Shown: positions 38,003 through 49,953 of the stretch, in pieces
Layout: the number at the start of each line of letters is the position of its first letter
How positions within the stretch are numbered: the first letter of the stretch is position 1
Origin: Diplonema papillatum
Lineage: Eukaryota; Euglenozoa; Diplonemea; Diplonemida; Diplonemidae
NCBI GenBank assembly: GCA_030068145.1
Contig: JAPJBO010000624.1
Location: 1-64,000, forward strand
Reading direction: 5' to 3'
Length of the DNA stretch: 64,000 nt
The notes under the pieces: model-generated
The model's input: the letters and a program-made list of their open reading frames with translations, nothing else
What the model was told of the DNA's origin: nothing
Database searches by the model: none
Translations under genes and position numbers: made by a program

Positions 38003-38371
38003 GGGGGGTGTATTAGTTGATGGCCCAGGGGGGGGGGTATTAGTTGATGGCCCAGGGGGGGGGGTATTAGTTGATGGCCCAGGGGGGGGGGTATTAGTTG
38101 ATGGCCCAGGGGGGGGGGTATTAGTTGATGGCCCAGGGGGGGGGGAGTTGTTGATGGCCCCGGGGGGGGGGGTATTAGTTGATGGCCCGGGGGGGGGGTA
38201 TGTAGTTGATGGGCCAGGGGGGGGGTATTAGTTGATGGCCCAGGGGGGGGGTATTAGTTGATGGCCCAGGGGGGGGGTATTAGTTGATGGCCCAGGGGGG
38301 GGGGAGTATTAGTTGATGGCCCAGGGGGGGGGGTATTAGTTGATGGCCCAGGGGGGGGTATTAGTTGATGG
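38003..38371. repeat. G-rich minisatellite, about 13 units of 26-30 bp
   Basis: The unit is GTATTAGTTGATGGCCCAG followed by a run of 8-10 G. Length variation is mostly in the G run. Runs this long could form G-quadruplexes; this is inferred from composition only. Confidence 0.95.
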
Positions 38372-38375
38372 TTTT

Positions 38376-39233
38376 AGGGTGGACACCGTTTGGTACCGGC
38401 TAGCAGCCTGTGTGTGTGCTTCACTGTTCATACCATGCAAAGATGAGGCTACAATCACGTGCAGGCAGCCACAAATGGAAGCAAACAAAAGGGCAAACGA
38501 CACCCAGGAGGAAGGCAGCTACGAACGTTGCTCGTCTGGATGGTTAACAACGTCCCAAAAGGCTCTCTGAGTCTTGCGCAAGCTGAGGTGTTGTTGACAC
38601 CGCAGGCAGCAGCTCTTCCCCGAACTTCTGCTGGAGCGATATTCACAAAGTTCGATGTCTTTCCGAGAAAAACAATGAGATGCTCTCATCCGTAGTGGGA
38701 TTTTCCAGATCCCAACGTTTTTGTTGAAGGGATGCACGCGACAGTGTCTTTTATTCAAGTTCGCCTTTCGTACACCACCCCGAAAGGGTCGCATTGCACA
38801 CGCACGGAAGACAATACTGGTCACCGGGGTGTATCTCTGGTACCTAACCCCAACGCACGTTGAGCTTGAACAAAAATAGAAAACTGGACTTGAACGAAAA
38901 GGTTCGGCGGTGGATTTATAGGACTGCCACGACATAGCAGCTCAGGGCAGGGTATCTGCAGCTTGCGGTAGCACGCTACACGACACAGGCCACTACGAAA
39001 GCTGGCGCTGACGTCAAGGACTCGAGGGGGCGGCACGTTACGAAGCCGTACCTCATTGAGTCGCTTGTCAATGCCTCCTACGAAGCCCCACCATCCCCAA
39101 CTCTCAGGAAAGTCTTTTGAGTAAAAATACATAGGTTTGGGCAGTGTTGTTTTCCTTCTTCGGTTCATGCTGTCACTATTTTTGGGGTTGTCACCTAAAA
39201 AGAAGAACACCGGTACCAAACGGTGTCCACCCT
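38376..39233. mobile_element. Nested element with 24-bp perfect terminal inverted repeats
   Basis: The ends AGGGTGGACACCGTTTGGTA + CCGG and the exact inverse CCGG + TACCAAACGGTGTCCACCCT enclose 858 bp. The minus strand has two overlapping open frames (38519-38935 and 38821-39252) in different phases that resemble no transposase I know. They could be parts of a frameshifted or intron-containing gene, or chance. No target duplication is clear. Confidence 0.65.
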
Positions 39234-39410
39234 GAGTCCAAAAATTGGGCACTCGTAAAAAGGCCTTTTCGGGGCACTTCAGCAGCCAAAAAGCATGTTT
39301 TAGGCATTTCTATACGGTTTTGGGGCGGTTTGCCAAATTGTATTGCCTTTTAGGAGCCCCTATGTGGTTCCCAAAAAATGACCTATTTTGACAGCTTTTG
39401 ACCCCCCCCC

Positions 39411-39445
<35 letters not shown>

Positions 39446-39534
39446 CCGAACCGGATATAACCTGGGACGCCCAGCCCCATTTTGGGGGTGTCCCAGATTT
39501 TACCCGGTTCAACATTAATCCAATTACGGTAGTT

Positions 39535-39820
39535 CATAATCCGAAAAGGAAACGGAATCTTCGCTTTCCCGTTAGGCACGCCGAGACGATAGCTAGCTAG
39601 TGAGCTAGATTTGAAACTTCAAATGTACCAAACCCCGGGACTCGGATAACCACAACGTGGACTGCCTCCCAGCGCAAGAGCCGCGACTCAGCTTTTCAAC
39701 AAAACCGCGCACTTGACTTCCGCTTTCACTTTGCCTTTTACAGGTGGTCAAGGCAGCAAGGCTGTGGCAAGAGTGCCAACGCTACTCTTTCAATAACGTA
39801 CATATAAAAGGTGTCACGGG
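39535..39820. other. Spacer before retrotransposon copy E
   Basis: No gene is seen. TTTTCAACAAAACCGCGCACTT near 39693 resembles ACACCATTTGCGCACTTAAC downstream of copy B and a site near 37527. Confidence 0.35.
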
Positions 39821-40472
39821 ATAAGCCGGCAGCCGCTGCTTAACGGCTGCCGCGGCTTACCGACGCTAGCGGAACGGCGGCCGTCAGCCTGCTGCAAAAA
39901 GGGCCACCACGTGCCAGCGCCCCCGAAGCCAGCCCCCGCTAAGCCGAAGCCAACAGCGCCGCGGAAGAAGGGCCGACAGAAGCCGACGACACCACCGCGC
40001 ATGAAGAGGACGCGTCAAGCGTCCCCAAAGGCGGCCAAGATGGCGAAAAAGCACGCTCCGACCGAGCCGGCCCGAGCGACACCACCAAGAAAGGGGCAGA
40101 AAAGAGCCCGACTCCCGACACCACCGAATGACCCGGCGGGAAAACCCGGAAAAAAGCACGCGGCGCGAAAGCGCAACATGTCGAGAATGGAGCTGGATAT
40201 CACCAGCCCTGCCACCTCGACTTCATCCTCATCCATGTCAGGATCGCCCCCTCGAGCGACTGCTTCGGCAGGACAGCCGGCGCGAAAGCGCAACAAACGA
40301 AGAATGGAGCTGGATATCACCAGCCTATTATCACCGTCCTCGTCCGCTTTGAGATCGTCCTCGGACGATGTATTCAAATAACCCTAGCCTATGACAAATG
40401 CAAGCTTACCCCTGTGGTACCTGCATTTCAAGTTCACACTGCTTAACTGTACTTAAAAGAACTCAATGCTTA
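39821..40472 (+). mobile_element. Family-1-related retrotransposon, copy E (strongly 5'-truncated)
   Basis: Carries only the end of the third Cys/His repeat, the basic tail and a 3' untranslated region ending GTACTTAAAAGAACTCAATG, then CTTAAC, as in copies A and B. The protein tail is unlike theirs in detail, so this is a separate subfamily. Near the 5' edge GGCAGCCG and CGGCTGCC form a hairpin (39828-39850). Confidence 0.75.
39845..40381 (+). pseudogene. C-terminal fragment of a family-1-type retrotransposon protein
   Basis: The frame reads GCRGLPTLAERRPSACCKKGHH, corresponding to the third repeat end of copy B (KRLPTLTQRRPAACCRRGHH). A Lys/Arg/Pro/Ala-rich tail and a TAA at 40379-40381 follow. 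The tail contains an internal duplication: KRN..R(R)MELDITS occurs twice, at about residues 112 and 150. It is open but far too short to act alone; the GTG at 39911 is not a start. Confidence 0.72.
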
Positions 40473-42127
40473 ACGGCTTATCACGTGGGCCAGGTGACAC
40501 CACTTTATCTTTAGCCATACTTCAACGCTCTTTCCTCCTGGGAACTGTTCTTTATGAAAAGGAACATTTTCCGGACTTAGGGTCTTGCGCATCAAAATAT
40601 GCACACAACGTTGCGGACAGTGGCGGAAGCGCCAGAGCTACAAAAAATATTCTCACCGGCACTTGCTCCGCATGTACCCACCGAAGGCTGTAATCACCTG
40701 GAGTTTCAAGACAATTTTTCTCTAAAAACTATAACTCTGAAAAGTCGAAATAAATGAGGTAATTTGTGGAGTAGCTACCTGGCTACCTTGCTGCGGAATG
40801 GGAGGCCTCAGTTTACGTGTGCTTCAGTGCCGTAGTTGTAGCTCGGACATGTTGTCAGCTGATGCAAAGCTTCATCGATCGACATGGTGCGGGTATCCAC
40901 TTGGGAGAATACAGGAGAACTGCATCTTTTTAGGTACTATCGATATAGAGGTACGAGAGCAGGGTAATTTTGTTCAGAGTTAGTCGGCGGGGAGACTTCT
41001 ACGAGGTTTGCACACACATCCTCCGGGGGGGCAGGAGAAGAGAAGGTTGGAGCAGGCGGAATGAAGGCACGCGTCCAGTGGGGAATGGAGAAGCGCGCCA
41101 CGCGTGACAGATTCCCACAGCAGATCCTGCAAATGCCGTGCCAACCGAGGTCCAAGTCCTCGAGACTGCCTCTTTTTTTTTTTCTTCTATCACGACCTTT
41201 CTCCCCCTCTTTTTCTCCGTATTGTTGTTCGTGCCTTTTTTCTTTGAAGGGAGCCTAACCGGAACAACGGCATCACGTGAGAGAAAATAAAGCGAACCCC
41301 GGCCACAAAGGCTGTCCGCCAGACCGTCAAAAGCTTTTCACCCTAAAAATTGTAGCACCCGTATTGCAATACAATTTAGTTACGGATATTCAACCTGCGC
41401 AAACCATAAGCAGCGCGAGACTTTAAAACCCCGGAGTTTCAAGCGCTTTCAATAAATACTTCTAATCCGCCAATAACGCGACAGAAAAAATATGCTAACA
41501 TTGGTGGGTAGCGGCCGAAACCAACGACCAGCAAAAAATCTTGGCTTATTCCCGGGAAACACGCGAATTCGTTTATCCTTAGCCACCATCTCCTCCACCT
41601 GTGGCCATCCGGTCGTTTGGTTTGCCGGCACAGAGGCCCTAACTCCGGAAATGGGTCTCTCTCCTTCTTTTTTAGGACAGCGATCCCCTGCAATACATCT
41701 GCCCTATCCCTTACGCCCCTAGTCCACTAGTAGAAACGCGGTTAATCCAGCCAGTGTGCGTGTTTCAAAGATTCGACCGTGCTCGTCTATAGAGGCACGC
41801 CACACGGCCGGCAGATGTATGGCACTTCGTTTTTATTTCGCTCCCCCCGCGACCCTCCTCCCCCCTTCCCATTTTTTTTCGTACGAGAGAAGTTTCACGT
41901 TCTACTACTCTTTCCATTTCTTTGTGGTGTAATAGAAGGAACGACGAACACTACCGACCCGACTCCATCCCCTCCTATCCCGTGTGCCCGATCCGTTTTT
42001 TTCTGCATTCAGACATCCAGTCATGAGCGAATGCGCAAACATTCTGTAAAACTCTTAAAAAAGACAAGAAACAAAAAACCCCCCACTTTACACAAGAAAC
42101 AATCTAAAAATAACGCTAAAAAAAGAA
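40473..42127. other. Spacer, no gene seen
   Basis: Downstream of copy E, CACGTGGGCCAGGTGACACCAC resembles the flank of copy B. Diverged hairpin-motif pieces are at about 40693 and 41412. Overlapping short frames only. Confidence 0.45.
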
Positions 42128-42180
42128 GGTCACCCGGAGACTTTAAAACCCCGGAGTTCAAGCGAACTTTCACTCTTAAA
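42128..42180 (+). repeat. Hairpin repeat copy
   Basis: GGTCACCCGGAGACTTTAAA, then CCCCGGAGTTCAAGCGAACT and TTCACTCTTAAA. A second diverged copy follows at 42289-42335, with a third, poorer one near 42220. Confidence 0.75.
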
Positions 42181-42339
42181 AATGAACCCGTCCACGAAGG
42201 ACGTCACTCTGAATACCAGCCGGAGTCGCCCGGATACTGTAATCCTGGAGTTCCTCGAATCCAACAGAGAATCGCAACGCTAAACGCTACCCGGAGACTC
42301 TAAAACGCTCGAGTTCTCAAAGTCTACTTTCACCAAAAA

Positions 42340-43095
42340 CAACCAGGGCTCTCGCGGGGGGGTGATTTAGCCCTAAAATCACCCCAAAAAAAAAAACCCA
42401 AAAAAAATGGGGGGGTGATTTTTTAAAAAATCCCCCCCCCCCCCAGGGGGTTATGCACTGCAGCGGTTGGGTGAGGTAACTCACCCAAAAAAAAAAAAAT
42501 TGAAAATCGGGTGGGAGGTTGGGTTGATTTACAGTACCTCGGATTGGGTTGGGCAGGAGTTTGGTGTCTGTAATCTTGGGTTGGCAGAGGTTTTGGGTGT
42601 CTGTAGTGGGAAATATTTCTCCTATTCTGAAGGGTGAGACCTATCATCAGTAGGCTAGGTGTCTTCTGGAGGAGAACACTGGCTGTAGAAGGTCCTGCCT
42701 TAGCCAGGACAGGACATCAGATTCTGAGGCACCATGTACCATACCGTCTCCCAGGGGGCGGTGCCCCCTGGACCCCCATAAACTATCTACAAGATTTCGA
42801 ATTTTCGCCAGAGGCCTGTAACCAGGCATCAGTTTCTGTTACAGGTTCCGAACAAGACAGAATCTGAAGTGCCATGTACCGTACCGTCTCCCGGGGGGCG
42901 GTGCCCCCCGGACCCCCCCTGCATTAAGACTCACCAGAGAAAATGGGCTTGGTGTCTAGTCTGAAGGATAAAATGGGCTGCATAAGGTCCTGCCCCCCCC
43001 CCCCCGAAAAAAAAAAAATGGTCCGGGGTAGGGCTGGGGGGTGTACTACACCGTGTAGCGTACACGTGTTAGAGGCTTGTCCCTCGCAGAAGAAA
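42340..43095. repeat. Hairpin-rich region with a tandem segment before the hAT fragment
   Basis: Two direct copies of a segment of about 150-200 bp contain CCGTCTCCC(A/G)GGGGGCGGT followed by GCCCCC(T/C)GGACCCCC, a strong G/C hairpin (about 42748-42776 and 42887-42915). Both have GGTCCTGCC nearby. Since a hAT fragment follows, they may be subterminal repeats of that transposon (inference). A/C/G runs at 42386-42445. Confidence 0.5.
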
Positions 43096-43096
43096 C

Positions 43097-43609
43097 CACG
43101 AGTCTACTTCGCGGTATGTAGAGGTGGTGTACAATGATGACCCCTCGACGACCACGAAAGTCACCAAGCGTGATGTGCCGTTTCTCGTGCTGACACGTGA
43201 CGATGTGCTGCGGGAGTGGACAGGGCTTCGACAGGCCGTCAGTGACATGAGTTTCGCTGCACGTCAGGACGCAGGTTCCAAGACTCTGTTCAACCTTGCA
43301 AACACCGTTACCGGGAAGTTGCGGTACCCAACCCTACGAAAACTAATGCTCATTGGCCTCTGTTTACCCTTGGTGTCTGTTGAGTGCGAGCGGGTGTTCA
43401 GCCGTCTTAAACTGATCAAGACGAGCCTGCGCAACAGCTTAAGCGACAAGAGCCTATCAGCAATCCTCATGATGTGCACTTGTGGGCAGGAGACATTGAC
43501 CGCAGACCAGTCCACACGCGTCCTTCAGAAGTTCAAGTCGTTGCAAAACCGCCAGGTGGACTTCTGCGACTTGGCTGCATTCAAGGGGGCATTGTGTGAT
43601 ACAAACTAG
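43097..43609 (+). pseudogene. hAT-family transposase, C-terminal dimerisation region
   Basis: The frame is open from before 43097 to TAG at 43607-43609, with no ATG at a sensible start. The segment LPLVSVECERVFSRLKLIKT, then SLRNSLSDKSLSAILMM, matches the conserved hAT C-terminal dimerisation signature (P-x-S-x-x-x-E-R-x-F-S followed by an R-N-x-L segment). The DDE catalytic core and DNA-binding zinc finger are absent, so the fragment cannot act alone. Whether an upstream exon exists is not clear; CCTCGCAG at about 43081-43088 could be a 3' splice site. Confidence 0.78.
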
Positions 43610-45049
43610 GGGGGCTTTCAAGGTGTCCTTTCAAGCGCACCACGCCCCAATGGCCTTCTCTTTCCGGTATTCTTCTTTTTTTGCTTCTTCATACGGGTCT
43701 CTGCAGCGTTGGTAGAGATTGTGGGGGACCCGAAATCACCCCCTTTTTGGGCCTCTAGGGGTGGAGCGCGAGAGCCCTGTGGTCCGGGCTGAAAAAAAAA
43801 AAAAAAAAAAAACACAAAACAAGGACCTTTATAGAAGGAGAGACCCTAAAAAAGCTTCAAAATACCCAAAGAAAAAATTTTCCCTTAGACTTTCACTCTA
43901 AAAAAAAAAAAAAAAAAAGAAGAACACGCAGCCGAGGCTAGAACAGAGCTCCCGCCAAGGGTTAAAAATAGCCATTTATGGCAAGTATTTTTTTTTTTCA
44001 CCCTGATTCCCTGAAGGGCCTGGACATTGTTCCCAAGAAAATGCATCCGGCTATATATATATATATATAGCCGGCTGTATGAGAGAGCAGCTACCACAAC
44101 GCCAATGAAGAATGAAGGAGAAGTATGCACCAAATGCTGCGGGAAAACATGGAGGTGAAGACCGCCATAAAAAAAGCGACACGGCACGTATTTCAGAGGC
44201 CCGCACGTACAGGCCACGGGTGAAAGGTTTCGCGCGGCTGATAAACCGGCTGAATGGGTCGCAAGCATCGAAACCAAACAGTGCATCGAAGCCAGTCGGA
44301 CTATTGACCTCAGCGGGAGCACTGCGCTAGAAGAAAAGAAGAAGAAAAAGGCCGCTCCTGGTCCAGGAACTCAACCACAGCTTGCAAAGCTTGAGTCGGA
44401 GGCAGCACAGTGCCACAACCCCGTCCGCTCTGCCCTGCGGCTGACCGTCTCGACGAGCTTGTGTTCAGCGCGAGCGCCAAGCCCCAAGGTGCACCAAGCC
44501 TCGATGCTTTAGTTTGGGAAATCGGTAGCCACTTGACCCGTAGGCCCGTGGCTCTGCAGTACCGCCGAACACGTAAAGCTTGGCTCCCGTGTAGCAGGCT
44601 ATCCCTGGTACCGGCGGGAGCACTGCGCTAGAAAGGAAAATAAAATTACCGGAATCCGGGATCGTCGGAAACGCAAAAAAAAAAAAAAAAAAAAAGCAGC
44701 AGAAGACACTAATCTGAACGCCCATGCGTGATCGTCGGATACACAAAGGAAACGATTGAAGCTGACCCCCAATCCATTTGCTCGCGTCACATTCTCGCAC
44801 CTTGCACAAAAAGTTGTTGCCTGCCTATCCGCCTCCCACGGGAAGCAGATCAAAGACGCACACACAATTGGTGCATCACGAATTCCCTACTGGCTGCCAT
44901 AGCCATTTGCGGCACCTATCATGCCCGCCGAAGAAATCAGCAAAAATGAAAAAGAAAACAAACAGTCTAAAAAAGGTCCCTTTGCCGAAAGTCAGCCGGA
45001 GACTCAAAAGAAAAAAAGCAATCATTCTCTCTTAAAGTGAAACCACACC
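43610..45049. other. Spacer with A runs and GATCGTCGG repeats
   Basis: CCGGC(TA)nGCCGG at 44049-44074 is a perfect hairpin (TATATA core). GATCGTCGG repeat pieces are at 44662-44680 and 44701-44752. A diverged hairpin-motif copy is near 44990. CGTCAGCTTT/GCGAGCGCCAAGCCCCAAGG-like sequence at 44455-44510 also occurs at 21560-21600 and is a further unnamed repeat. No gene is seen. Confidence 0.5.
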
Positions 45050-45125
45050 ACCATGACCTGATGCTAGCATCAACCATGCACGAGCGACATGTTCTGTCTA
45101 AACATTACACTAATATTTTTCCCCC
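45050..45125 (+). repeat. Triple-palindrome repeat, copy
   Basis: Contains CTGATGCTAGCATCAACCAT, GACATGTTCTGTC (stem shifted but preserved: GACA/TGTC) and AAACATTACACTAATATTTT. The second and third stems are kept although the bases changed. Confidence 0.65.
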
Positions 45126-46849
45126 TGGGAGGTAAACCTCAAAATACTCTCAAAATCAAAAATAAAACAAAAAGCAAGCGAACTTTAACTCTAAAAAAGT
45201 AAGAACCCGTTAAAGGCTTGGATTGGCATCCTTCATCCCGTTGTCGCCAAACAAAGATACCGGCTCCTTAAGCCACGAACCAGTCTAAAGAAAGGCAGAC
45301 AACGCAATAAAGCAAACGAAACGCAAAGCCCTCCTGTAGCTGCTTGCTATCCCTTTTCATCTTTTTCATTGCCATTCGATGATTTCTGTACGCGCGATCT
45401 GTCTTTGGACTGTCTAATCCAAACGAAATTCACAAGAAACTCGGAGTTTCAAGCTAGCTTTCATTCTAGCCCAAATCCTAGAATGCAAACAAGTTATTTG
45501 CTTGTAGGGACTGACAACATTCACTCTACATCATCACATATCTACAGTTTGTAGAGGTTGACACCATTCACTCTACAATATCACATTTTCGTAGTTTCCT
45601 GTTTTTGCACTCGCAACGAACCCACTTGCGCCTGGAGACTTTATACTAACCGGACGCCATCCACAGGTTGCAAACCGGGTGTTGCTTGCATTCTCAAGAT
45701 TCGTCAGGGAGTTTTCTACGGAGCCATGGTGGCTCGACGGTTGAGGGAGTTCAGGTGAAGGCCCGAAAATCGGCCGAAAAACGTCTAAAGTTTCATCTCG
45801 GGGTCAGATTTTTGGCTATATCGAGTTCCAAACAGGTGTCGATACATGCCGTGGATAGCTCTTTCCTGAAGAAGCCGCCAGCCTACGTGCTGACCGGCTG
45901 GTTCCCGTGAATCTAGATCCACCAACGAACCTTAGGCCTGCTTCTCCCAGGGTCAAACCCTCGTGGACCCTAGCAAAACCCCCCTGGCAGTTTGTGCTTA
46001 ATAAAATACCCTGACAAAGACAATCCCACATCCTTGCTGCGCGGTGGAGGTGGTCCATACCCCACCACCCGTAGCTCCGGATCGCTATATCGGCCTTAGG
46101 CTGACTTTTTCAACAAAAAACTTTCACTCTAAAAAAAAAAAAAGATTAAAACAGCGAGGCTTTCAAGCAAGTTCCAGACGCTTAGCAGACCCGCCCTCCT
46201 CTTTTTTTTTTTAATAGTACATCTGTACTGACGGGAACATTTCCGGAACAACGGTTGCACATGAAAGAGAAAACGAAGCCAACGAAAAAAGTGCTAATAC
46301 AGGAAACCCCCCCCAGAGAGGTTTATACCCTGTACACGCGAAGAACAAACAACAAGGTACCAATGAGATGAAACCTTTAACTTTTTTAAAAAGAACGCTC
46401 CTGGCCCAAGCATTGCCGCGGCAATCTTGTCACAATGGCAACGCGGGGAGGATTGGCTCCTCCAAAAACCCCGAAACGACCGAGAAATCGGATGGTCCAA
46501 AGCGGAAAAAGAAGGAAGGCAGCAAAACCTCTGCATTGTTCTTTCTTTCTTCTCGAAGAATACTTTTTGGCGCCAGCATCAAACATACACGAATGGGGAC
46601 AGATTCCTGCCCGAAAACTAGAAGCTAAACGCTTCCCCTCTTCCCATCCCCACCCCATGCGATGCGGGTTGTTGCGCCACAGGGCATTTTGCCTTGAGGG
46701 GGGGCCGGTCCACCTCGGCTGCGGTTGCCTGCGTTAGTTGAAGTAGTTGAGGTTATAGACCGTGGTGGACCGTGATTCACTGTGATGAACAGCGGCAGGC
46801 ACTTCGATGCAGTTTCAAGAGATACGGACGGACCGGCTCACTAGCGATG
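45126..46849. other. Spacer, no gene seen
   Basis: Diverged hairpin-motif pieces at 45183-45200, 45446-45475 and 46118-46135. A diverged triple-palindrome copy at 46548-46620. A segment with CAGGCACTTCGATGCAG...GACCGGCTCA (46790-46842) recurs at about 47145-47195 and 49040-49090. Confidence 0.45.
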
Positions 46850-47091
46850 GCCTGCGTTAGTCACTAAACCCCCCCCCCCCCCCTCGCATATAGCTTACAT
46901 CGTTTACGTCTGAAGAATATAGACACGGGGTGGGTAAATTATACACGAGTTTGGCACCGGAATTCGGCCGATAGTGCAAATTATATTCGAGTTTGGTACC
47001 GAAATTCGCCGATATTGTCGATGCGTAACTTGTATACAGAGGTAAATCATATGCGAGTGGGGGGGGGGGGTTTAGGTGACTTAACGCAGGC
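46850..47091. mobile_element. Inverted-repeat element, 242 bp, with C-run arms
   Basis: The left arm GCCTGCGTTAGTCACTAAA, a C run, then TCGCATAT is inverted on the right as ATATGCGAGT, a G run, TTTAGGTGACTTAACGCAGGC. The arms are about 44 bp. The interior has two near-repeats with GAGTTTGG(C/T)ACCG(G/A)AATTCG. No coding capacity; probably a MITE. Confidence 0.75.
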
Positions 47092-48067
47092 TCCTCGATC
47101 GTCTCGTGTCGTGATGATAGACTGCTGATAGATTGTGACATGCAGCAGCAGGCAATTCGACGCAGCTCCAGAAGATAGGGGTGATAGACCGGCTCAACTG
47201 GGGACGCCCCTGAGAAAGGCCCATTCACAGTCCCAGACCTAGGTAGGCGGCGGCTCGAACTACGACTCAACCCTCGCCCGGAAAAAAGCGGAAGATGGCA
47301 TCGACCCAGGAAGACTTCCAGCTGAACAGAGGGCACACACGAGGAGGTACAGAAGGTGGAGGGGGAAGCCGGTCCACCGACCTCCCTGCAGAACCGCGAT
47401 AAACGGTGGCCTTTTGGGATCAGCATGCAGAGAGTCATCATCATCATCATCATCATCATATCCAGGGTGGCGACAGTCTGCATTTCGCCACTCGGTGTTT
47501 ACCTCTACCTCTTTGTACGCACCGAGTCGTGTCGTCGTCTGCCGTAATTGGAATAACGTTGAACTGGACTAACGCCGGAACGGGTAAATGAAAGACCGGG
47601 TAAAACCTGGGACACCCGGGGGTAGTCACCTACTGCACCAGTGGTGCTCCTGCAGCCTCCTTTGACTCAAGGCTTGACGTAAAACACGTGCCGTGATCAC
47701 AGGGTCCCTCCCCCTACTAACTAAGATTTCCCCCCCGGCAACCTCGCTTTCTTTTGTGGAAAGAGCTTTTCTCGAGAGAGGCTCGTTTTTTGTTTTTTCT
47801 TCTTCACTCCAAAGCAGTCAGTGGGAGAGCGCATTGTGCAAGCTGTGCGCACTGCGAAATTGCAGTGCCACCAGGTCGGGCGGAAGCCAGCGCCACCTCC
47901 CCTGCCCCCCACCCCTCTCTTGGCTAATTCTCACTCATCGAACGTGTTAAACCGAAACCCTTGGCCCCCCGGTCGACTGAGCACACCGAATCGATATGGA
48001 CGAGCCGTCGCTGCGTTCATGTGTCATTCATGCAAAAGTATCCAAGATAAATTTAAACAGAAAATCT
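47092..48067. other. Spacer with a solo transposon end
   Basis: A (CAT)n run lies at 47435-47460. Bases 47551-47665 match the left end of the composite element at 37717 (CCGTAATTGGAATAACGTTG, GACCGGGTAAAACCTGGGAC, GCACCAGTGGTG). Confidence 0.55.
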
Positions 48068-48343
48068 GAGCCAATTCACCTACCCCCGACCCTAAAAGGA
48101 CCGAAGCACGGCGCAGATGGGACCAGTGCGGTGTTGAGCGCACATCTGTTCCAAGCACGTTCTTGCAATCCCCCTGAAAGCGGCCTGAGCTCAGATTATC
48201 GCGTCAGACTCGACTGCATTCTATTTTCAACGATTCCGCGGCGATTACACTCGACGTTTTTGCTCGATTACACTCCACCAACCTCAATTACGTGCTACAA
48301 GGCTCGACAATCGATTCGATCGGGCAGGGGGGTGAATTTGCTC
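48068..48343. mobile_element. Inverted-repeat element of the GAGCC family, 276 bp
   Basis: The left end GAGCCAATTCACCTACCCCC and the right end GGGGGGTGAATTTGCTC are inverted. It contains the 3' part of the 210-bp dispersed repeat (about 48095-48167). The right arm GATCGGGCAGGGG also matches 12162-12174. Confidence 0.6.
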
Positions 48344-49819
48344 AAGAAAACTCGTGTCACATCTTCGGCGCACGCGGCTTTTCCTGCTGCAGCACCTTCT
48401 CTGCGACGGCATTTATAGTGGTCAAGATACTGGTGGGTGGTGAAGGCCTACCGTGCACGGCAGCGTCCAAATCCACCGTGTTTGCGTTTCGTCGGCGGAC
48501 TGGCTACGAAAAGAAAGTCAAAAAGAGTTCAAGGAACGTGCTTCGTCGTGCATGAGGGGTGGGTCCTCAGAGAATGTCGCACGTCCCTCGCCACGACGAC
48601 GCAAAGCGCTAGTACTCTTTGTCACGAGGCAGCTTTTCGCCAGAGCCTAAATGCGTGCCTAAATACGTCCCCACCAAGAAGGTTGGTCGTGTGTGGATGC
48701 TGGGCCGAAACGGCGCATGGAAAGGCCATCGGGCACCCACCGATAGCGCTCACGAACCCCGCTTCCCCCCTACCAGTTCGCCATGTTGGCGACTGGTGCA
48801 CCGTACTGGGGGAGATGTTGGTGCGTAGGGGGGAGGGGGGTGCTGTACTGTGATGCGCGATGCATGTCACGTCTCACTGGTTGACTGATACCTGTGCTCG
48901 AGCCGCGCCGTCCCTTGATATGCTGTGTCCTGTCCATGATATACATACAGCTACGTGTGTAGATGCATTGCATGCTACTGCGTATGGACGATCCGCCCAT
49001 TCGTATCATCGTCTTTGGACGTTCGCGTGATTTGCGGTGACAGGCAATTGGGCGCAGTACCGGAGGGGTTTGGGGCGGGCCGGCTCCAGTGACAGGTATC
49101 CAGACAACGCTGAGTTATAGAGGGCCAACCCGAAACCCCAAAATCGTTTGCAACCCGCACAAGCGGGTTCATCGACTTTTGTCTTTTCTTTCTTCTTTTT
49201 CGAAACGGTCTGGCAACCCTATCCCGGAGCCAAGATAACGTCTTGCGCAAGCGTCGACCCGACGCCGCCACAGCCGGGGAACAAGGCTATCCAGTGCTCA
49301 CGCTGTGAAACAGAAAAGGAAGTCGGCCCGAACAAAATGGCCCGAGATACACGGGAAAAGGCTTCCATTGAGCCCCGAGAAAAAAACGCGAAACAGTCTG
49401 AAAAGAAAATGGTAGGGACAATTCAGAAAGTTGTCGGTTACTGTCAGGCAGAGCGAAATTGGAGTGCACGATGGAGTCCAGATAATACGGGCTCGCGCTT
49501 CTGAGGCTGCATTCCACCTGGTGTGCGTTTAAGTTAATCCGAAGAAAAAAGGGCTCGGGTTGTTTGCTGCCCCTTTCGTACACCCCTTTGCACGCTACTG
49601 TGCATAGACCTGTCGCGTTTTGGAACGAATCTGTTGGCAGCCGCATTTACCAGCCCCGTTATAAGTCTGACCACAATCGGATTCATACTTGGTCGCCTCG
49701 CCGGGTTGTGGAGTGCATTCTTCGGAGAAGACTATTCACTGTCGGTTTGCGACACTACAAAAAAAAAAAGCTGCAGGCAATACAAATCGAGTAGAAGAAG
49801 AAAACAACAACAACAACAA

Positions 49820-49853
<34 letters not shown>

Positions 49854-49953
49854 GCCAAAACTTTAACGGCGAAGGGATGCGATCAAGTCTAGCTCGAGAG
49901 ATACGATGAAAATGCACCCCCCGGAAAGTTTACCGACCACAAAAGCATGCTTT
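48344..49953. other. Spacer, no gene seen
   Basis: Only short open frames. A long A run with (CAA)n lead lies at 49806-49851. Confidence 0.4.

Larger units (their letters stand above)
37717..39534. mobile_element. Composite inverted-repeat element, about 1.8 kb
   Basis: The left end ACTACCGTAATTGGAATAAT, then GTTGAAC, is inverted at the right end (GTTCAACATTAATCCAATTA then CGGTAGT). Both ends are followed inward by GGGTAAAA(C/T)CTGG-type sequence. A solo copy of the left end is at 47551-47665. The interior holds a G-rich minisatellite (38003-38371) and a nested element (38376-39233). No target duplication was found. Confidence 0.65.

Noticed and set aside
38519-39252. PiggyBac- or Tc1-like transposase on the minus strand of the nested element
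   Set aside because: No DDE/DDD spacing or family signature can be read; the overlapping frames are in different phases.
41779-42303. 174-codon ORF
   Set aside because: Its C-terminal third is translated hairpin repeat (the SPGDFKTPEFKRTF-type peptide), which recurs in unrelated frames wherever that repeat occurs.
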